Shown here in pieces: positions 53,157 to 62,145 of a DNA stretch of 64,000 nt; the first letter of the stretch is position 1, and each line of letters opens with the position of its first letter. Under the pieces are notes generated by a model. That model did not search any database and had not been told where the DNA came from. It was given only the letters and a program-made list of their open reading frames with translations. The position numbers and the translations under genes were made by a program. Source of the DNA: Conexibacter sp. CPCC 206217 (GTDB taxonomy: Bacteria; Actinomycetota; Thermoleophilia; Solirubrobacterales; Solirubrobacteraceae); NCBI RefSeq assembly GCF_030646165.1, contig NZ_JAUTDO010000002.1, positions 434,001 to 498,000 on the forward strand. The letters are read 5' to 3'.

Positions 53157-54067
53157 CGCGCACCCCGCACGACGTTGGAAAGCTCGCCGATGCCGTCGAT
53201 GCGGACGGCGACGCGGTCGCCGTCGCTCAGGTAGCGCTGCGGATCGCGCGCGTGACCGACGCCGGCAGGGGTGCCGGTCGCGATGACGTCGCCCGGAAGC
53301 AGTGTGATGAGCGAGCTGACGTAAGCGATCACCCGCGCGATCGGATGGATCATCCGCGCCGTCGAGGTCGACTGCACGACCTCCCCGTTGAGCGTCGTGG
53401 TCAGCTGCAGCGCCTGCGGGTCCCGCACCTCGTCGCTCGTCACCAGCGCGGGCCCGCAGGGGGCGCTGCCGTCGAAGCCCTTCGCCATCGTCCACTGGTG
53501 ATGCTCGACCTGGAGGTCGCGCGCGCTCACGTCGTTGAAGGGCATGTACCCGGCGACGTGGTCGAGCGCGGCAGCCTCCTCGACGCGGGTGCACGCGCGG
53601 CCGATGACAAGCGCGAGCTCACCCTCGTAGTCGATCCGGCTCGGCGCCGCGGCGGGCAGTACGACGTCTTCGCGGTCACCGCGCAGCGCGGTCGCGAACT
53701 TCGCGAAGATGACGGGATCAGCCGCCTCCTGCGGCTCGCCTCCGGACTCCTCGACGTGATCGCGATAGTTGAGGCCGACGCAGAGGATCTTGCCCGGGTC
53801 GGGTATCGGCGGTCCGAGCAGCACGTCCTCGCGCGGCACGCCCAGCTCGGAGGCGAGTTCGACGCTGGCCGTCTGCAGCGCCCGCCGGTCGGCGGCTGAC
53901 GCGTCCGCGACGATCCGCCGCAGCCGCGTCCAACCGACCGCCGGGTCGAGCTCGGCGCGCGCGGCGCAGGTCGCCGCGTCGACCACCGCGCCGTCGACGA
54001 GCACGCCCGCTCGCGGCCCACCGACGGCGGGCGAGTCTGCCGACGACGTGTAGCTCACCAGTCGCAT
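53153..54067 (-). CDS. Fumarylacetoacetate hydrolase-family protein
   Basis: The 304-residue protein has GLNYRDHVEESGGE, the metal ligands in DYEGELALVIGR, YMPFNDVSARDLQ and LPGDVIATGTPAGVGHAR, typical of FAH-family hydrolases and isomerases/decarboxylases of 2-oxo-3-ene acids. It may open or hydrolyse a ring-cleavage or 5-oxo product. ATG at 54067 has GAGG upstream. It heads a two-gene operon with the amidohydrolase, divergent from the ligase operon across a 244-base gap. Confidence 0.88.
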   Translation of the reverse strand: MRLVSYTSSADSPAVGGPRAGVLVDGAVVDAATCAARAELDPAVGWTRLRRIVADASAADRRALQTASVELASELGVPREDVLLGPPIPDPGKILCVGLNYRDHVEESGGEPQEAADPVIFAKFATALRGDREDVVLPAAAPSRIDYEGELALVIGRACTRVEEAAALDHVAGYMPFNDVSARDLQVEHHQWTMAKGFDGSAPCGPALVTSDEVRDPQALQLTTTLNGEVVQSTSTARMIHPIARVIAYVSSLITLLPGDVIATGTPAGVGHARDPQRYLSDGDRVAVRIDGIGELSNVVRGAR

Positions 54068-54255
54068 CGCACCCGATCCTCGCTGTCCACTTCGTACTCG
54101 CGCATGGACCCAGTCTCTTGGATCCGCTGGCCGCATCGACAGGAGATTCGTCATTCACGAACATCGGGGCGAGCCCGGTGGACCTCCCGTCATCGTGGGC
54201 GACCATGGTCCCAGGAACCTGCGCGCACAATCCCAGCCCGAAACCGGAGAGAGCC

Positions 54256-54318
54256 ATGACCCGTCGCGCCGCGACCGCCGCGACCGCGCGCGCCGCGGTC
54301 GGAGCTGCGCCGTGCTGA
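54256..54318 (+). CDS. Short upstream leader ORF (20 residues)
   Basis: ATG at 54256, preceded by GGAGAGAG, opens a 20-residue Ala/Arg/Thr-rich peptide (MTRRAATAATARAAV...) whose stop overlaps the ligase GTG start at 54312. It has no known fold. It could couple ligase translation or be a chance frame. A 10-bp palindrome GACCATGGTC lies at 54201-54210 upstream. Confidence 0.3.
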   Translation: MTRRAATAATARAAVGAAPC

Positions 54319-55943
54319 GCGAAGGCTGGCGGCACTGGCCGGCGGCGGCGACGGCTGACGTCGAGCTGCTGCACGTCGACGGGCGCCCGCTGCGCACGTT
54401 CGCCTCGCGCAGCCCGACCGTCGTCGCCTCCGTCGAGCGATCGGCGCAGCGGTTCCCGGAGCGCGAGGCCGTCCGCGACGCGAGCGGGGCGCTGACGTAT
54501 CGCGAACTGCTCTACGCGGCCCGCACGATGGCCGGCAGCCTGCAGCAGGACGCGGGCGTGAGGCCCGGCGATCGCGTCGCGCTGCTGCTCTCCAACGGCA
54601 TCACGTTCCCGGTCGCCGCGCTCGCCGCGCTGATGACCGGCGCGATCGTCGTGCCGCTCAACACGAAGCTGCGATCACGCGAGCTGGGTTTCGAGCTGAC
54701 GGAGGCGACGCCGCGCGTGCTGCTGTGCGACGAGGAGTGGGCCGACAGCATCGGCCCGCTCGCACCGGAGCTCGTCGCACCGTATGTCTACGTCGGCGGG
54801 AACGGGCATGGGCACGCCCGGCTGGACATGCTGGTGGGCGGCGATCCCTCGCGCTTCTCCGCGGTGGCGATCGAGCCGGCCGACGCGGCCTTCATGTGTT
54901 TCACCTCGGGCACGACCGGCACCCCGAAGGGAGCGATCTCCTCGCACTTCAACTGCACGAGCAACGTGCGCAACTTCGCCACGGTCTCCGAGCTCGACGA
55001 GGGCGAGCGGACGCTCGTGACGGTCCCCCTCTTCCACGTGACCGGGCTGCTGGCGCAGCTGTTCCTGATCTTCGAGGTCGGCGGCACGGCCGTGATCCTG
55101 CCGCGCTACGACCCGACCGCCGCCCTGCGAGCGATCGCCGAGCAGCGCATCACGCACCTGATCGCCGCGCCGACGATCTACGCGACGATGATGGAGCATC
55201 CTGACCGCTCCGCCTACGACGTCAGCTCCGTGCGCACGATCGTCTCGGGCAGCGCCCCGATCTCGCCCCCGACGATCGAGCGGCTGCGCGAGTGGATCCC
55301 CGGCGCCCGGTTCCAGAACGCCTACGGCCTCACCGAGGCGTCGTCGCTGGCGACGGCGGTCCCGTTCGGCGATGCGCTCGCGAAGGTCCACACCATCGGC
55401 TTGCCGACGCCGGTCACGGCCTGCCGCACGGTGCAGCTCGAGAGCGGCCGGGATGCGGAGCCGGGCGAGCCGGGCGAGCTGTGCATCGCCGGCCCGCAGG
55501 TGACGGCGGGCTACTGGCACCGTCCCGACGCGACAGCCGCCGCGATCCGCGACGGCTGGCTGCACACCGGCGACACCGCCACGATCGACGAGGACGGCTT
55601 CGTCGTCTTGTTGGACCGCATCAAGGACATGATCAACCGTGGCGGCGAGAAGGTCTTCTGCGTCGAGGTCGAGGCCGTCCTCTATGAGCACCCCCAGGTA
55701 CTGGAGGCGGCGGTCGTAGGCACTCCCGACGCGCGCTACGGAGAGGCCGTCAAGGCGGTCGTGGCGCCGCGGCCCGGCCAGCACATCGACCGCGAGGAGC
55801 TGCACGCCTTCGTGAGCGAGCGGCTCGCGAGATACAAGGTGCCCAAGCACGTCGAGTTCGTCGACCAGCTGCCGCGCAACGCCAACGGCAAGGTCGTCAA
55901 GACGCACCTCGGCGGTGGCCCGGGGACCGGAGCCGCCCGATGA
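54312..55943 (+). CDS. Acyl-CoA ligase (AMP-forming), long-chain/aryl type
   Basis: The 543-residue enzyme has TSGTTGTPKGA, the second motif NAYGLTEASS, adenylate-binding TGDTATIDEDG, the hinge RIKDMINRGGEKV and the catalytic NANGKVVK. It starts with GTG at 54312 after GGAG; no better start is available. It overlaps the dehydrogenase start by four bases. Ligase plus zinc dehydrogenase form a two-gene operon. Confidence 0.88.
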   Translation: MLSEGWRHWPAAATADVELLHVDGRPLRTFASRSPTVVASVERSAQRFPEREAVRDASGALTYRELLYAARTMAGSLQQDAGVRPGDRVALLLSNGITFPVAALAALMTGAIVVPLNTKLRSRELGFELTEATPRVLLCDEEWADSIGPLAPELVAPYVYVGGNGHGHARLDMLVGGDPSRFSAVAIEPADAAFMCFTSGTTGTPKGAISSHFNCTSNVRNFATVSELDEGERTLVTVPLFHVTGLLAQLFLIFEVGGTAVILPRYDPTAALRAIAEQRITHLIAAPTIYATMMEHPDRSAYDVSSVRTIVSGSAPISPPTIERLREWIPGARFQNAYGLTEASSLATAVPFGDALAKVHTIGLPTPVTACRTVQLESGRDAEPGEPGELCIAGPQVTAGYWHRPDATAAAIRDGWLHTGDTATIDEDGFVVLLDRIKDMINRGGEKVFCVEVEAVLYEHPQVLEAAVVGTPDARYGEAVKAVVAPRPGQHIDREELHAFVSERLARYKVPKHVEFVDQLPRNANGKVVKTHLGGGPGTGAAR

Positions 55944-56968
55944 AGGCCGCCCGCGCGCATGATGGCGCGTCGACCTTCGCGATCGACGAGATCGACGAGC
56001 CGGTGCTCGCGCCCGGCGAGGTGCTCGTCGAGGTCAAGGCCTGCGGACTGTGCGGCTCGGATCTGCACATCCTCGACGGCGTCACGGCGCCGGCGTTCCG
56101 GCCGATCACGCTCGGCCACGAGTCCGCCGGCATCGTGCGACGGACGAGCAGCGCCGTCACCGATGCAGCCGTCGGCGACCGCGTCTTCGTCAATCCGCTC
56201 ATCGCCTGCGGGCGCTGCGAGCCGTGCCGGCGCGGGCGGTCGCACATCTGCGTCGAGCGCAGCGTGCTGGGAATCCATCGCGACGGCGCCTTCGCCGAGC
56301 TGATGAGCGTCCCGGCCGCGAACCTCGTGCCGCTGCCAGCTGCGCTGCCGTTCGAGCAGGCGGCGATGATCGAGTCCGCGTCGGTTCCCTTCCACGCGCT
56401 CACGCGGCGTGCCCCGGTGCAAGCCGGCGACGCCGTCGCAGTGATCGGCGTGGGCGGCCTCGGCTCGCACGCGCTGCAGATCGCGCAGCTGCTTGGCGCG
56501 ACGCGCGTGTTCGCGATCGACATCGACGCCGCCGCGCTGAGACGCGCGAGCGCGTCGAGCGACTGCGTAGCGGTCGACGCTCGCACCTCCGATCCGGTCA
56601 CGACGGTGCGGAGGCTCGCCGACGGCGGCGTCGACGTCGTGCTGGACACGGTGGGGCGGCCGGCAACCGGGCGCTGGGCGGTGGAGCTGCTGCGACCCGG
56701 CGGCATCGCCGCACTGGCAGGGATCGGCGGCGCCGACCTGCTGCTGCCCTCCTCGAGCACGTTCGCGCGCGGCGAGATCGAGCTCCGCGGGGTCTACGGG
56801 TACGCGCAGGACCAGTGCGCCCGCGTCGCGAGCCTGATCGCCTCGGGTCAGCTCGACGTCCGCGGCGCGATCGGCGAGGTCCAGCCGCTCGAGGCCATCA
56901 ACACGGGGCTGGCGCACTTCCGCAGAGCGTCGGGCGCGCCCATTCGGGTCGTGATCGTGCCGAGCTGA
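55940..56968 (+). CDS. Zinc-dependent medium-chain alcohol dehydrogenase
   Basis: The 342-residue enzyme has CGLCGSDLH, GHESAGIV, the structural lobe CGRCEPCRRGRSHIC, and GVGGLGSHA with FAIDIDAA (NAD+). Resembles the threonine/sorbitol-dehydrogenase group. ATG at 55940 overlaps the ligase stop as ATGA. It ends before a hairpin shared with the converging kinase gene. Confidence 0.87.
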   Translation: MKAARAHDGASTFAIDEIDEPVLAPGEVLVEVKACGLCGSDLHILDGVTAPAFRPITLGHESAGIVRRTSSAVTDAAVGDRVFVNPLIACGRCEPCRRGRSHICVERSVLGIHRDGAFAELMSVPAANLVPLPAALPFEQAAMIESASVPFHALTRRAPVQAGDAVAVIGVGGLGSHALQIAQLLGATRVFAIDIDAAALRRASASSDCVAVDARTSDPVTTVRRLADGGVDVVLDTVGRPATGRWAVELLRPGGIAALAGIGGADLLLPSSSTFARGEIELRGVYGYAQDQCARVASLIASGQLDVRGAIGEVQPLEAINTGLAHFRRASGAPIRVVIVPS

Positions 56969-57008
56969 CCTTCACGCCTCACTGCGGGCGCGAGCCCGCG
57001 CGATCGAC

Positions 57009-57035
57009 CGCCATCGGCTCCTTTGACCGATGGCG
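57009..57035. terminator. Bidirectional hairpin between converging genes
   Basis: CGCCATCGG and CCGATGGCG form a perfect 9-bp stem with a 9-base loop, exactly between the stops of the plus-strand dehydrogenase and the minus-strand kinase. It suits termination from both directions, although there is no T-run. Confidence 0.6.
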
Positions 57036-57037
57036 CG

Positions 57038-58138
57038 TCAACAGCGCGACATCCGCTGCAGGGCGCTCTGCGCGAGCGCCGGGACACCGGTGCCCAGGGA
57101 GGCGAAGTAGGGGTCGTCCGTGGTACCTGCCTGGTATCGCGCGTAGCTGCATTCAAGGAAGATCGCGGCCTTCCACAGCGCGAGCGTCTCGTACCAGCCG
57201 AGCGCGTTCACCGAGCGGCCGGTCCGTTGCGCGTAGCGCTCGCGCAGCTCCGCGCGAGTGGAGAAGCCAGGCATCCGCGTCGCGGCGGAGAGCGCGAGCA
57301 TCGGGGTCTCCTCGTCGCCTGGCTCGGCCCATGTGGCGATGAGGTAGCCGACGTCTGCCAACGGGTCCCCCAACGTCGCCATCTCCCAGTCGAGGATCGC
57401 CGCAAGCCTGGGCCCGCCCTTGCTTCCGGCGCTGCCGCTCGTGAACATGACGTTGCCCAAGCGGTAGTCGCCGTGGACGATCGTCGCGTCGCCCGCGCTC
57501 GGCACACGCGCCCCGAGCCAGCTCGTCAGTTGGTCGATCTCGGGCAGCTCACGGGTGCGGTGCTGCTCCCAGAGCGCGGCGAAGCGGCGGATCTGGCGCG
57601 CCAGATAGCCGTCGGGCCGGCCGATGTCCTCGAGGCCGGCGGCCGCGAGGCTGACGTCGTGCAGCTCAGCGAGCGCGTCGACGAGCTCGCGACCGAAGCA
57701 GGCACGTTGCGCCGATGAGATGTCGACCTGCGGCGGGAGCGACGGTCCGACGACGTGGGCGTCGACGTGCTCCATCACGTAGAACGGCACCCCGAGCACG
57801 TTCGTCTCCTCACATACCGCCAGCACGCGCGGCACGCGCACGCGTCCGGCGAGCGCGATCTGGATGCGCGCCTCGCGCACGACGTCGTGAGCGGAGGGCG
57901 GCAGCGGCGGACGGGGCGGCCGCCGCAGGACGACGCGGACCCCGCCGCGCTCGAGTGCGTACGTGACGTTGGAGTGACCGTCCCCGATCGGACGAGGCGT
58001 GATCGGCCCCGAGCCGATCCCGCGCGCGTCCAGGAACCGTTCCAGCGGCTCCAGCACGAGCAACGGAGGACGCGACAGCTCGGCTGCCTGCGCGACGGTC
58101 GCGACGACGTCGGGCTGGGACACCGCGCCGCGGCTCAT
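57038..58138 (-). CDS. APH-family kinase (ACAD10/LvaA-like)
   Basis: The 366-residue protein has the aminoglycoside-phosphotransferase fold: an N-lobe with RPIGDGHSNVTYAL, catalytic HGDYRLGN, and the metal-binding DWEMATLGDP. Such kinases fused or adjacent to an acyl-CoA dehydrogenase (ACAD10/11 in animals, LvaA in Pseudomonas) phosphorylate 4-hydroxyacyl-CoA. ATG at 58138 overlaps the dehydrogenase stop as ATGA, so the two are made together. Antibiotic resistance is unlikely given this context. Confidence 0.87.
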   Translation of the reverse strand: MSRGAVSQPDVVATVAQAAELSRPPLLVLEPLERFLDARGIGSGPITPRPIGDGHSNVTYALERGGVRVVLRRPPRPPLPPSAHDVVREARIQIALAGRVRVPRVLAVCEETNVLGVPFYVMEHVDAHVVGPSLPPQVDISSAQRACFGRELVDALAELHDVSLAAAGLEDIGRPDGYLARQIRRFAALWEQHRTRELPEIDQLTSWLGARVPSAGDATIVHGDYRLGNVMFTSGSAGSKGGPRLAAILDWEMATLGDPLADVGYLIATWAEPGDEETPMLALSAATRMPGFSTRAELRERYAQRTGRSVNALGWYETLALWKAAIFLECSYARYQAGTTDDPYFASLGTGVPALAQSALQRMSRC

Positions 58139-59322
58139 CTGCGCGCCGCCCGTCTGCGCAGCGCTCGCCGAGCGATCGACCAGCGGTGCGTCTCGGTCGG
58201 CCCGTCGTAGATGCGGAACGGACGCACCTCGGTGAGGTAGCGCGCGAGCGGCGCGTCGCCGGACACGCCAAGGCTCCCGCAGATCTGGATCGCGCGGTCC
58301 ACCACGCGATAGACGGCTTCCGCGACATGGGCCTTGGCGATCGAGGACTCGCTGCGGGCTGCGCCGCCCTGGTCGAGGACCCATGCGCACCGCCAGATCA
58401 GGAGCCGGCTCGTCTCGATGTCGATCACCGAGTCGGCGATCATCTGTTGGACCTGGCCCAGCTCGGCGAGTCTGCTCCCAAACGCCTCTCGCGTCTCGGC
58501 GCGGTCGAGCGCCGTGTCGAGCGCGCGGCAGGCGATCCCGAGCCAGCGCATGCAATGCGTCAGACGCGCAGGCGCGAGCCGGACCTGCGCGTAGTCGAAG
58601 CCCCGGCCGACCTCTCCGAGGACGGCTGAGTCGGGCACGCGGCACTCCTCGAAGACGACCTCTGCATGGCCGCCGGGAAAGCTGCGGTCGACGGCATCCA
58701 CCACGCGCTCGATGCGCATCCCCGGGTTGTCTGCCTCCACGAGCAGCATCGTTGCGCCGTCCCCGCGCTCGATCTGCTTGTCGGTGCGCGCCATGCAGAT
58801 CGTGAAGGCGGCGCCCTCTGCGCCGGTGATGAACCACTTGCGCCCGCTGATCGCCCATCCGCCGTCGACCTTGCGAGCCTCCGTCCGCAGCATCGAGGGA
58901 TCTGATCCGGCGCCGGGCGAGGGCTCGGTCATCGCGAAACAGGACCGCACCCGGCCTTCAGCGAGCGGCCGCAGGAAGCGCTCGCGCTGTCCGTCGTCCG
59001 CCACCCTGTCGAGGAGGTGGATGTTGCCCTCATCCGGTGCGGCGCAGTTGAGCGCCTGCGGCCCCAGCAGGCTGTACCCCGCCGCCTCGAGCACCACCGC
59101 CGCGCCGCGGTGGTCCAGTCCGTGTCCACCCAGCGCCGTGGAGACCTGTGGCGCGAAGATCCCCGCGGCCCGCGCCGCATCCTGCAAGCTGGCGCGCAGC
59201 TCGTCGTCGAGCCCATGCCCTCCGGCGTCGCGCGCCTCCGCCGGAATCGCGACCTCGACGACGAAACGCTGGACGCGATCGCGCAGGTCGGCTGCGCGTG
59301 GATCCGGCTCGAAGCCGATCAT
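58135..59322 (-). CDS. Acyl-CoA dehydrogenase (ACAD10/11-LvaC-like)
   Basis: The 395-residue flavoprotein has SCFAMTEPSPGAGSDP, the FAD-binding WFITGAEGA region, and CGSLGVSGDAPLARYLTEVRPFRIYDGPTETH near the end. Where medium-chain dehydrogenases have the catalytic glutamate (IYEGT) this reads IYDGP, as in the ACAD10/11-type subgroup that works with a kinase rather than doing ordinary alpha-beta oxidation. ATG at 59322 overlaps the SDR stop. The family is certain, the 4-hydroxyacyl-CoA role is inference. Confidence 0.86.
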   Translation of the reverse strand: MIGFEPDPRAADLRDRVQRFVVEVAIPAEARDAGGHGLDDELRASLQDAARAAGIFAPQVSTALGGHGLDHRGAAVVLEAAGYSLLGPQALNCAAPDEGNIHLLDRVADDGQRERFLRPLAEGRVRSCFAMTEPSPGAGSDPSMLRTEARKVDGGWAISGRKWFITGAEGAAFTICMARTDKQIERGDGATMLLVEADNPGMRIERVVDAVDRSFPGGHAEVVFEECRVPDSAVLGEVGRGFDYAQVRLAPARLTHCMRWLGIACRALDTALDRAETREAFGSRLAELGQVQQMIADSVIDIETSRLLIWRCAWVLDQGGAARSESSIAKAHVAEAVYRVVDRAIQICGSLGVSGDAPLARYLTEVRPFRIYDGPTETHRWSIARRALRRRAARR

Positions 59323-60146
59323 CGCGCCGTCCAGCCGCCGTCGACGAAGAGGGTCGCTCCCGTGAGGTAGCTCGCGGCGTCGCTGGCGAGGAAGAGCACG
59401 GCGGGCGCGATCTCCTGGGTGCGACCGAAGCGGCGCATCGGGATCCGGTCCAGAAGCGTCTGCGACCAGTGCTCATGCTCGCGCAGCCCGCTCGACATCT
59501 CGGTCTCGATGTAGCCGGGCGAGACCGCGTTGACGCGGATGCCCCGCGGCGCCCACTCGATCGCAAGCGTGCGCGTCAACGACTCCAGGCCCGCCTTGCT
59601 GGCGCCGTAGGCCGCCAACCGCTCATGCGCCGAGACCGAGTGGATTGAGGAGACGTTGACGATCGCGCCCCCGGCATCCTCCCCAAGCAGCTCGGCCGCG
59701 TGCCCAGCGCAGAGAAAGGCACCGGTGAGGTTGACGTCGAGGATCTCGCGCCACTGGCCCACGGGCACCTTCTCGGAGCGCGTGAAGGCCGGACTGATCC
59801 CCGCGTTGTTGACGAGCACGTCAAGCCGACCGAGCCTGTCGCCGATCGTCGAGACCGCGCGCTCCACGTCCGCCTCTGAGGAGACCGAACCGGGCATCGC
59901 GTGGGCGGTTCCACCCCCCACGCGGATCTCTTCGGCCAGGCCCCTGAGAGCGTCGCCGTCACGGGCCGACACGACGACCTCGGCACCCGCGCCGGCAAGC
60001 GCGCACGCGAGCGAGCGGCCCAGCCCGCGACTGGCGCCCGTCACCCAGGCCACACGTCCGTCGAGGCGCAACGACGGGGCTGTCGCGAGGAGGGCGTCGT
60101 CTCCGAGTGCGACGGCCCCCGTATTCATGCCGTCAGCGTCCGCCAT
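59319..60146 (-). CDS. Short-chain dehydrogenase/reductase
   Basis: The 275-residue SDR has TGASRGLG, NNAGIS, catalytic YGASK and ATLFVDGGW at the end, with VSARDGDA suggesting NADP(H). In the kinase-dehydrogenase context it may interconvert a 4-oxo and a 4-hydroxy acid (LvaD-like role), which is inference. Met at 60146 or 60128 may be the start; the former follows the M20 stop by five bases. The N-terminal 30 residues are an unusual extension before the fold. Confidence 0.84.
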   Translation of the reverse strand: MADADGMNTGAVALGDDALLATAPSLRLDGRVAWVTGASRGLGRSLACALAGAGAEVVVSARDGDALRGLAEEIRVGGGTAHAMPGSVSSEADVERAVSTIGDRLGRLDVLVNNAGISPAFTRSEKVPVGQWREILDVNLTGAFLCAGHAAELLGEDAGGAIVNVSSIHSVSAHERLAAYGASKAGLESLTRTLAIEWAPRGIRVNAVSPGYIETEMSSGLREHEHWSQTLLDRIPMRRFGRTQEIAPAVLFLASDAASYLTGATLFVDGGWTAR

Positions 60147-60151
60147 CGTGC

Positions 60152-61372
60152 TCAGCTCAACAGTTCGAGCGCCGCGCGCGCGTAGACGTTGCCGGCGATG
60201 GCCACGTCGGCGAGCGCGATGTGCTCGTCGACGGTGTGCGCCTGCTCGAAGTCACCCGGGCCGAACGTGATCGCGGCCGGCACGCCGAAGCCGCGCGCGT
60301 CGGGCCGCATCAGCTCGGCCGCGTCGACCCAGCCGCCGTTGAAGTGGCGGATCTCGGCCGGCGTCCCGGTGACCGCCTCGACGGCCGCGGTGAGCGCCTT
60401 CACGCCGGCGTGCTCCGGGTCGGCCTCGCCGGGGCGCAGCCACAGGCGCCCGGCGCCCATCGGCAGCACCTTCAGCTCGAATCTGACCTCGCCGTCCTCC
60501 TGCTCCAGGCGGCGCAGGAAGACGTTGATCGCGTCGCGCGTCTGCGACAGCGTCGTGCCGATCGGCGAGAGGATCGAGAGGACCGCGTCGCAGCGGCCGG
60601 GGATCGCCCAACCGCCGCCGGGCGTCGTGCGGATCGCGTTGGTCGTCACGCGCGGGCCGAACCACTGCGAGTCGCCCTGCGGCAGCTCCAGCTCGCCGCG
60701 CTCGACCGCGAGCACGAGCTTCGCCATCTTGCCGATCGCGTTGATGCCCTGCTCGGGCTCGGTCGGGTGCGCGGTGCGGCCGATCGCCGTGATCTTCCAG
60801 GTCGAGATGCCGGGGTAGGCGATCTCGACGCCCTGGTTGCTGGTCGCCTCCGCCGAGAAGACGGTGCCGATCCGGTCGAGCACGCCGAGGTCGGTCATCA
60901 GCGTCGAGCCGCGGAAGGAGTCCTCGCCGTCGGAGTCCGACATGTAGTAGAGCGGGCCGCTGCGCGGGGCGCCGCTCTTCACGATCGCCTCGATCGCCGT
61001 CAGCATCGCGACGTCGGTGCCCTTCGAGTCGACCGCGCCGCGGCCGTACAGGACGCCGTCCACGACGTCCGCGCCCCACGGGTCGTGGGACCAGTCGGCC
61101 GGGTTGGCGCCGACGGTGTCGAAGTGCCCGTCGAACATCACGCCCGGGCCGTCGCCGTCACCCTCCAGCACGCCCAGCACGAGCGGCGCCTTGCGGCCCT
61201 CGACGGCGTAGTGCTCGACCGTCATGCCGAACTCACGCAGCCGCGCGGAGATCCACAGGTGGGCCGTCGTCGGCTCCCCGACGACGCTGCGGATCGAGAC
61301 GAACTCCTTCAGCAGCTGCTCGCAGCGGTCGACGGCGACGGATGGCAGCGCGATCTGCTGGCCAGTGCTCAT
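60152..61372 (-). CDS. M20-family metallopeptidase/deacylase
   Basis: The 406-residue protein has the dizinc site pattern: FDGHFDTVG, GRGAVDSKG, then SDSDGEDS with the catalytic-region acid, and FGPGDFEQAHTVDE near the C-terminus, with the dimerisation domain in between (GRTAHPTEPEQG). Resembles ArgE/DapE/Acy1-type deacylases. It would hydrolyse an N-acyl amino acid or amide in the same pathway as the E2. ATG at 61372 overlaps the SDR stop as ATGA. Confidence 0.87.
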   Translation of the reverse strand: MSTGQQIALPSVAVDRCEQLLKEFVSIRSVVGEPTTAHLWISARLREFGMTVEHYAVEGRKAPLVLGVLEGDGDGPGVMFDGHFDTVGANPADWSHDPWGADVVDGVLYGRGAVDSKGTDVAMLTAIEAIVKSGAPRSGPLYYMSDSDGEDSFRGSTLMTDLGVLDRIGTVFSAEATSNQGVEIAYPGISTWKITAIGRTAHPTEPEQGINAIGKMAKLVLAVERGELELPQGDSQWFGPRVTTNAIRTTPGGGWAIPGRCDAVLSILSPIGTTLSQTRDAINVFLRRLEQEDGEVRFELKVLPMGAGRLWLRPGEADPEHAGVKALTAAVEAVTGTPAEIRHFNGGWVDAAELMRPDARGFGVPAAITFGPGDFEQAHTVDEHIALADVAIAGNVYARAALELLS

Positions 61373-62145
61373 GTGGCGGTCCTTTCGTTCTGTGTCAGGG
61401 GAGCGGCCGTGCGGCCGGCCACCATCGCCGGGTGCTCTCGCAGCGAGAGCCCGCCGTCGACGGGGATCCGCGTGCCGGTGACCCAACCGGCCGCGGGTGA
61501 GACGAGGAAGGCGACGACGTCGGCGACCTCGCGCGGGTCGGGGATCCGCCCGAGCGGGGTGTGGGCGAGGAACGCGTCCGACAGCGCGGGATCGGCGTCG
61601 AGCGGAGCGGCCATCATCGGCGTGCGCACGACGCCGGGCGCGACGACGTTGCAGCGGATCCCGCGCGGGCCCAGCTCGAGCGCGACGGAGCGGCCGAGCG
61701 CGTCGACGCCGGCCTTCGCGGCGCAGTAGTGCGCCAGCCCGGTGACCGGCGCGACGCCGTCGATCGACGACAGCAGCGCGATCGCCGCGCCGGCGCCCAT
61801 GTGCCGCAGCGCCGCTTGGACGGCATGGAAGGCGCCGGTCAGGTTGACGTCGAGCACGAGCTGCCAGTCGCGCGGGCGGATCTGCTCCAGCGGCGCGACG
61901 CGGCCGACGCCGGCGGCGCAGACGAGCGCGTCGAGCGGCTTGTCGGCCGCGAGCGCGTCGATGCCGGCGGCGGTGGCATCGGCGTCGCGCACGTCGAAGG
62001 CGGCGGTGGCGGCGATGCCGGGGGCTTGCTCGGCGTCGGCGTTGACATCGGCGACCGCGACCTCCCAGCCGTCGGCGACGAGCCGCTCGGCGCAGGCGCG
62101 GCCGATGCCGGAGGCGCCGCCGACGACGATGGCGCGGGCCCTCAT
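61369..62145 (-). CDS. Short-chain dehydrogenase/reductase
   Basis: The 258-residue SDR has VGGASGIG, CAAGVG in place of NNAG, active-site YCAAK and RIPVDGGLSLREHP before a short disordered tail. VADVNADAE after strand two suggests NAD+. ATG at 62145 overlaps the E2 stop as ATGA. Its role among the E2 and M20 genes is unknown. Confidence 0.85.
   Translation of the reverse strand: MRARAIVVGGASGIGRACAERLVADGWEVAVADVNADAEQAPGIAATAAFDVRDADATAAGIDALAADKPLDALVCAAGVGRVAPLEQIRPRDWQLVLDVNLTGAFHAVQAALRHMGAGAAIALLSSIDGVAPVTGLAHYCAAKAGVDALGRSVALELGPRGIRCNVVAPGVVRTPMMAAPLDADPALSDAFLAHTPLGRIPDPREVADVVAFLVSPAAGWVTGTRIPVDGGLSLREHPAMVAGRTAAPLTQNERTAT

Noticed and set aside
54115..54130. Possible further copy of the shared motif (CTCTTGGATCCGCTGG)
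   Set aside because: Only the TGGATCC half matches and the symmetry is lost; too weak to include in the regulon.
57038..58138. Aminoglycoside resistance phosphotransferase
   Set aside because: The fold fits, but overlap with an acyl-CoA dehydrogenase of the ACAD10/11 type points to an acyl-CoA kinase role.
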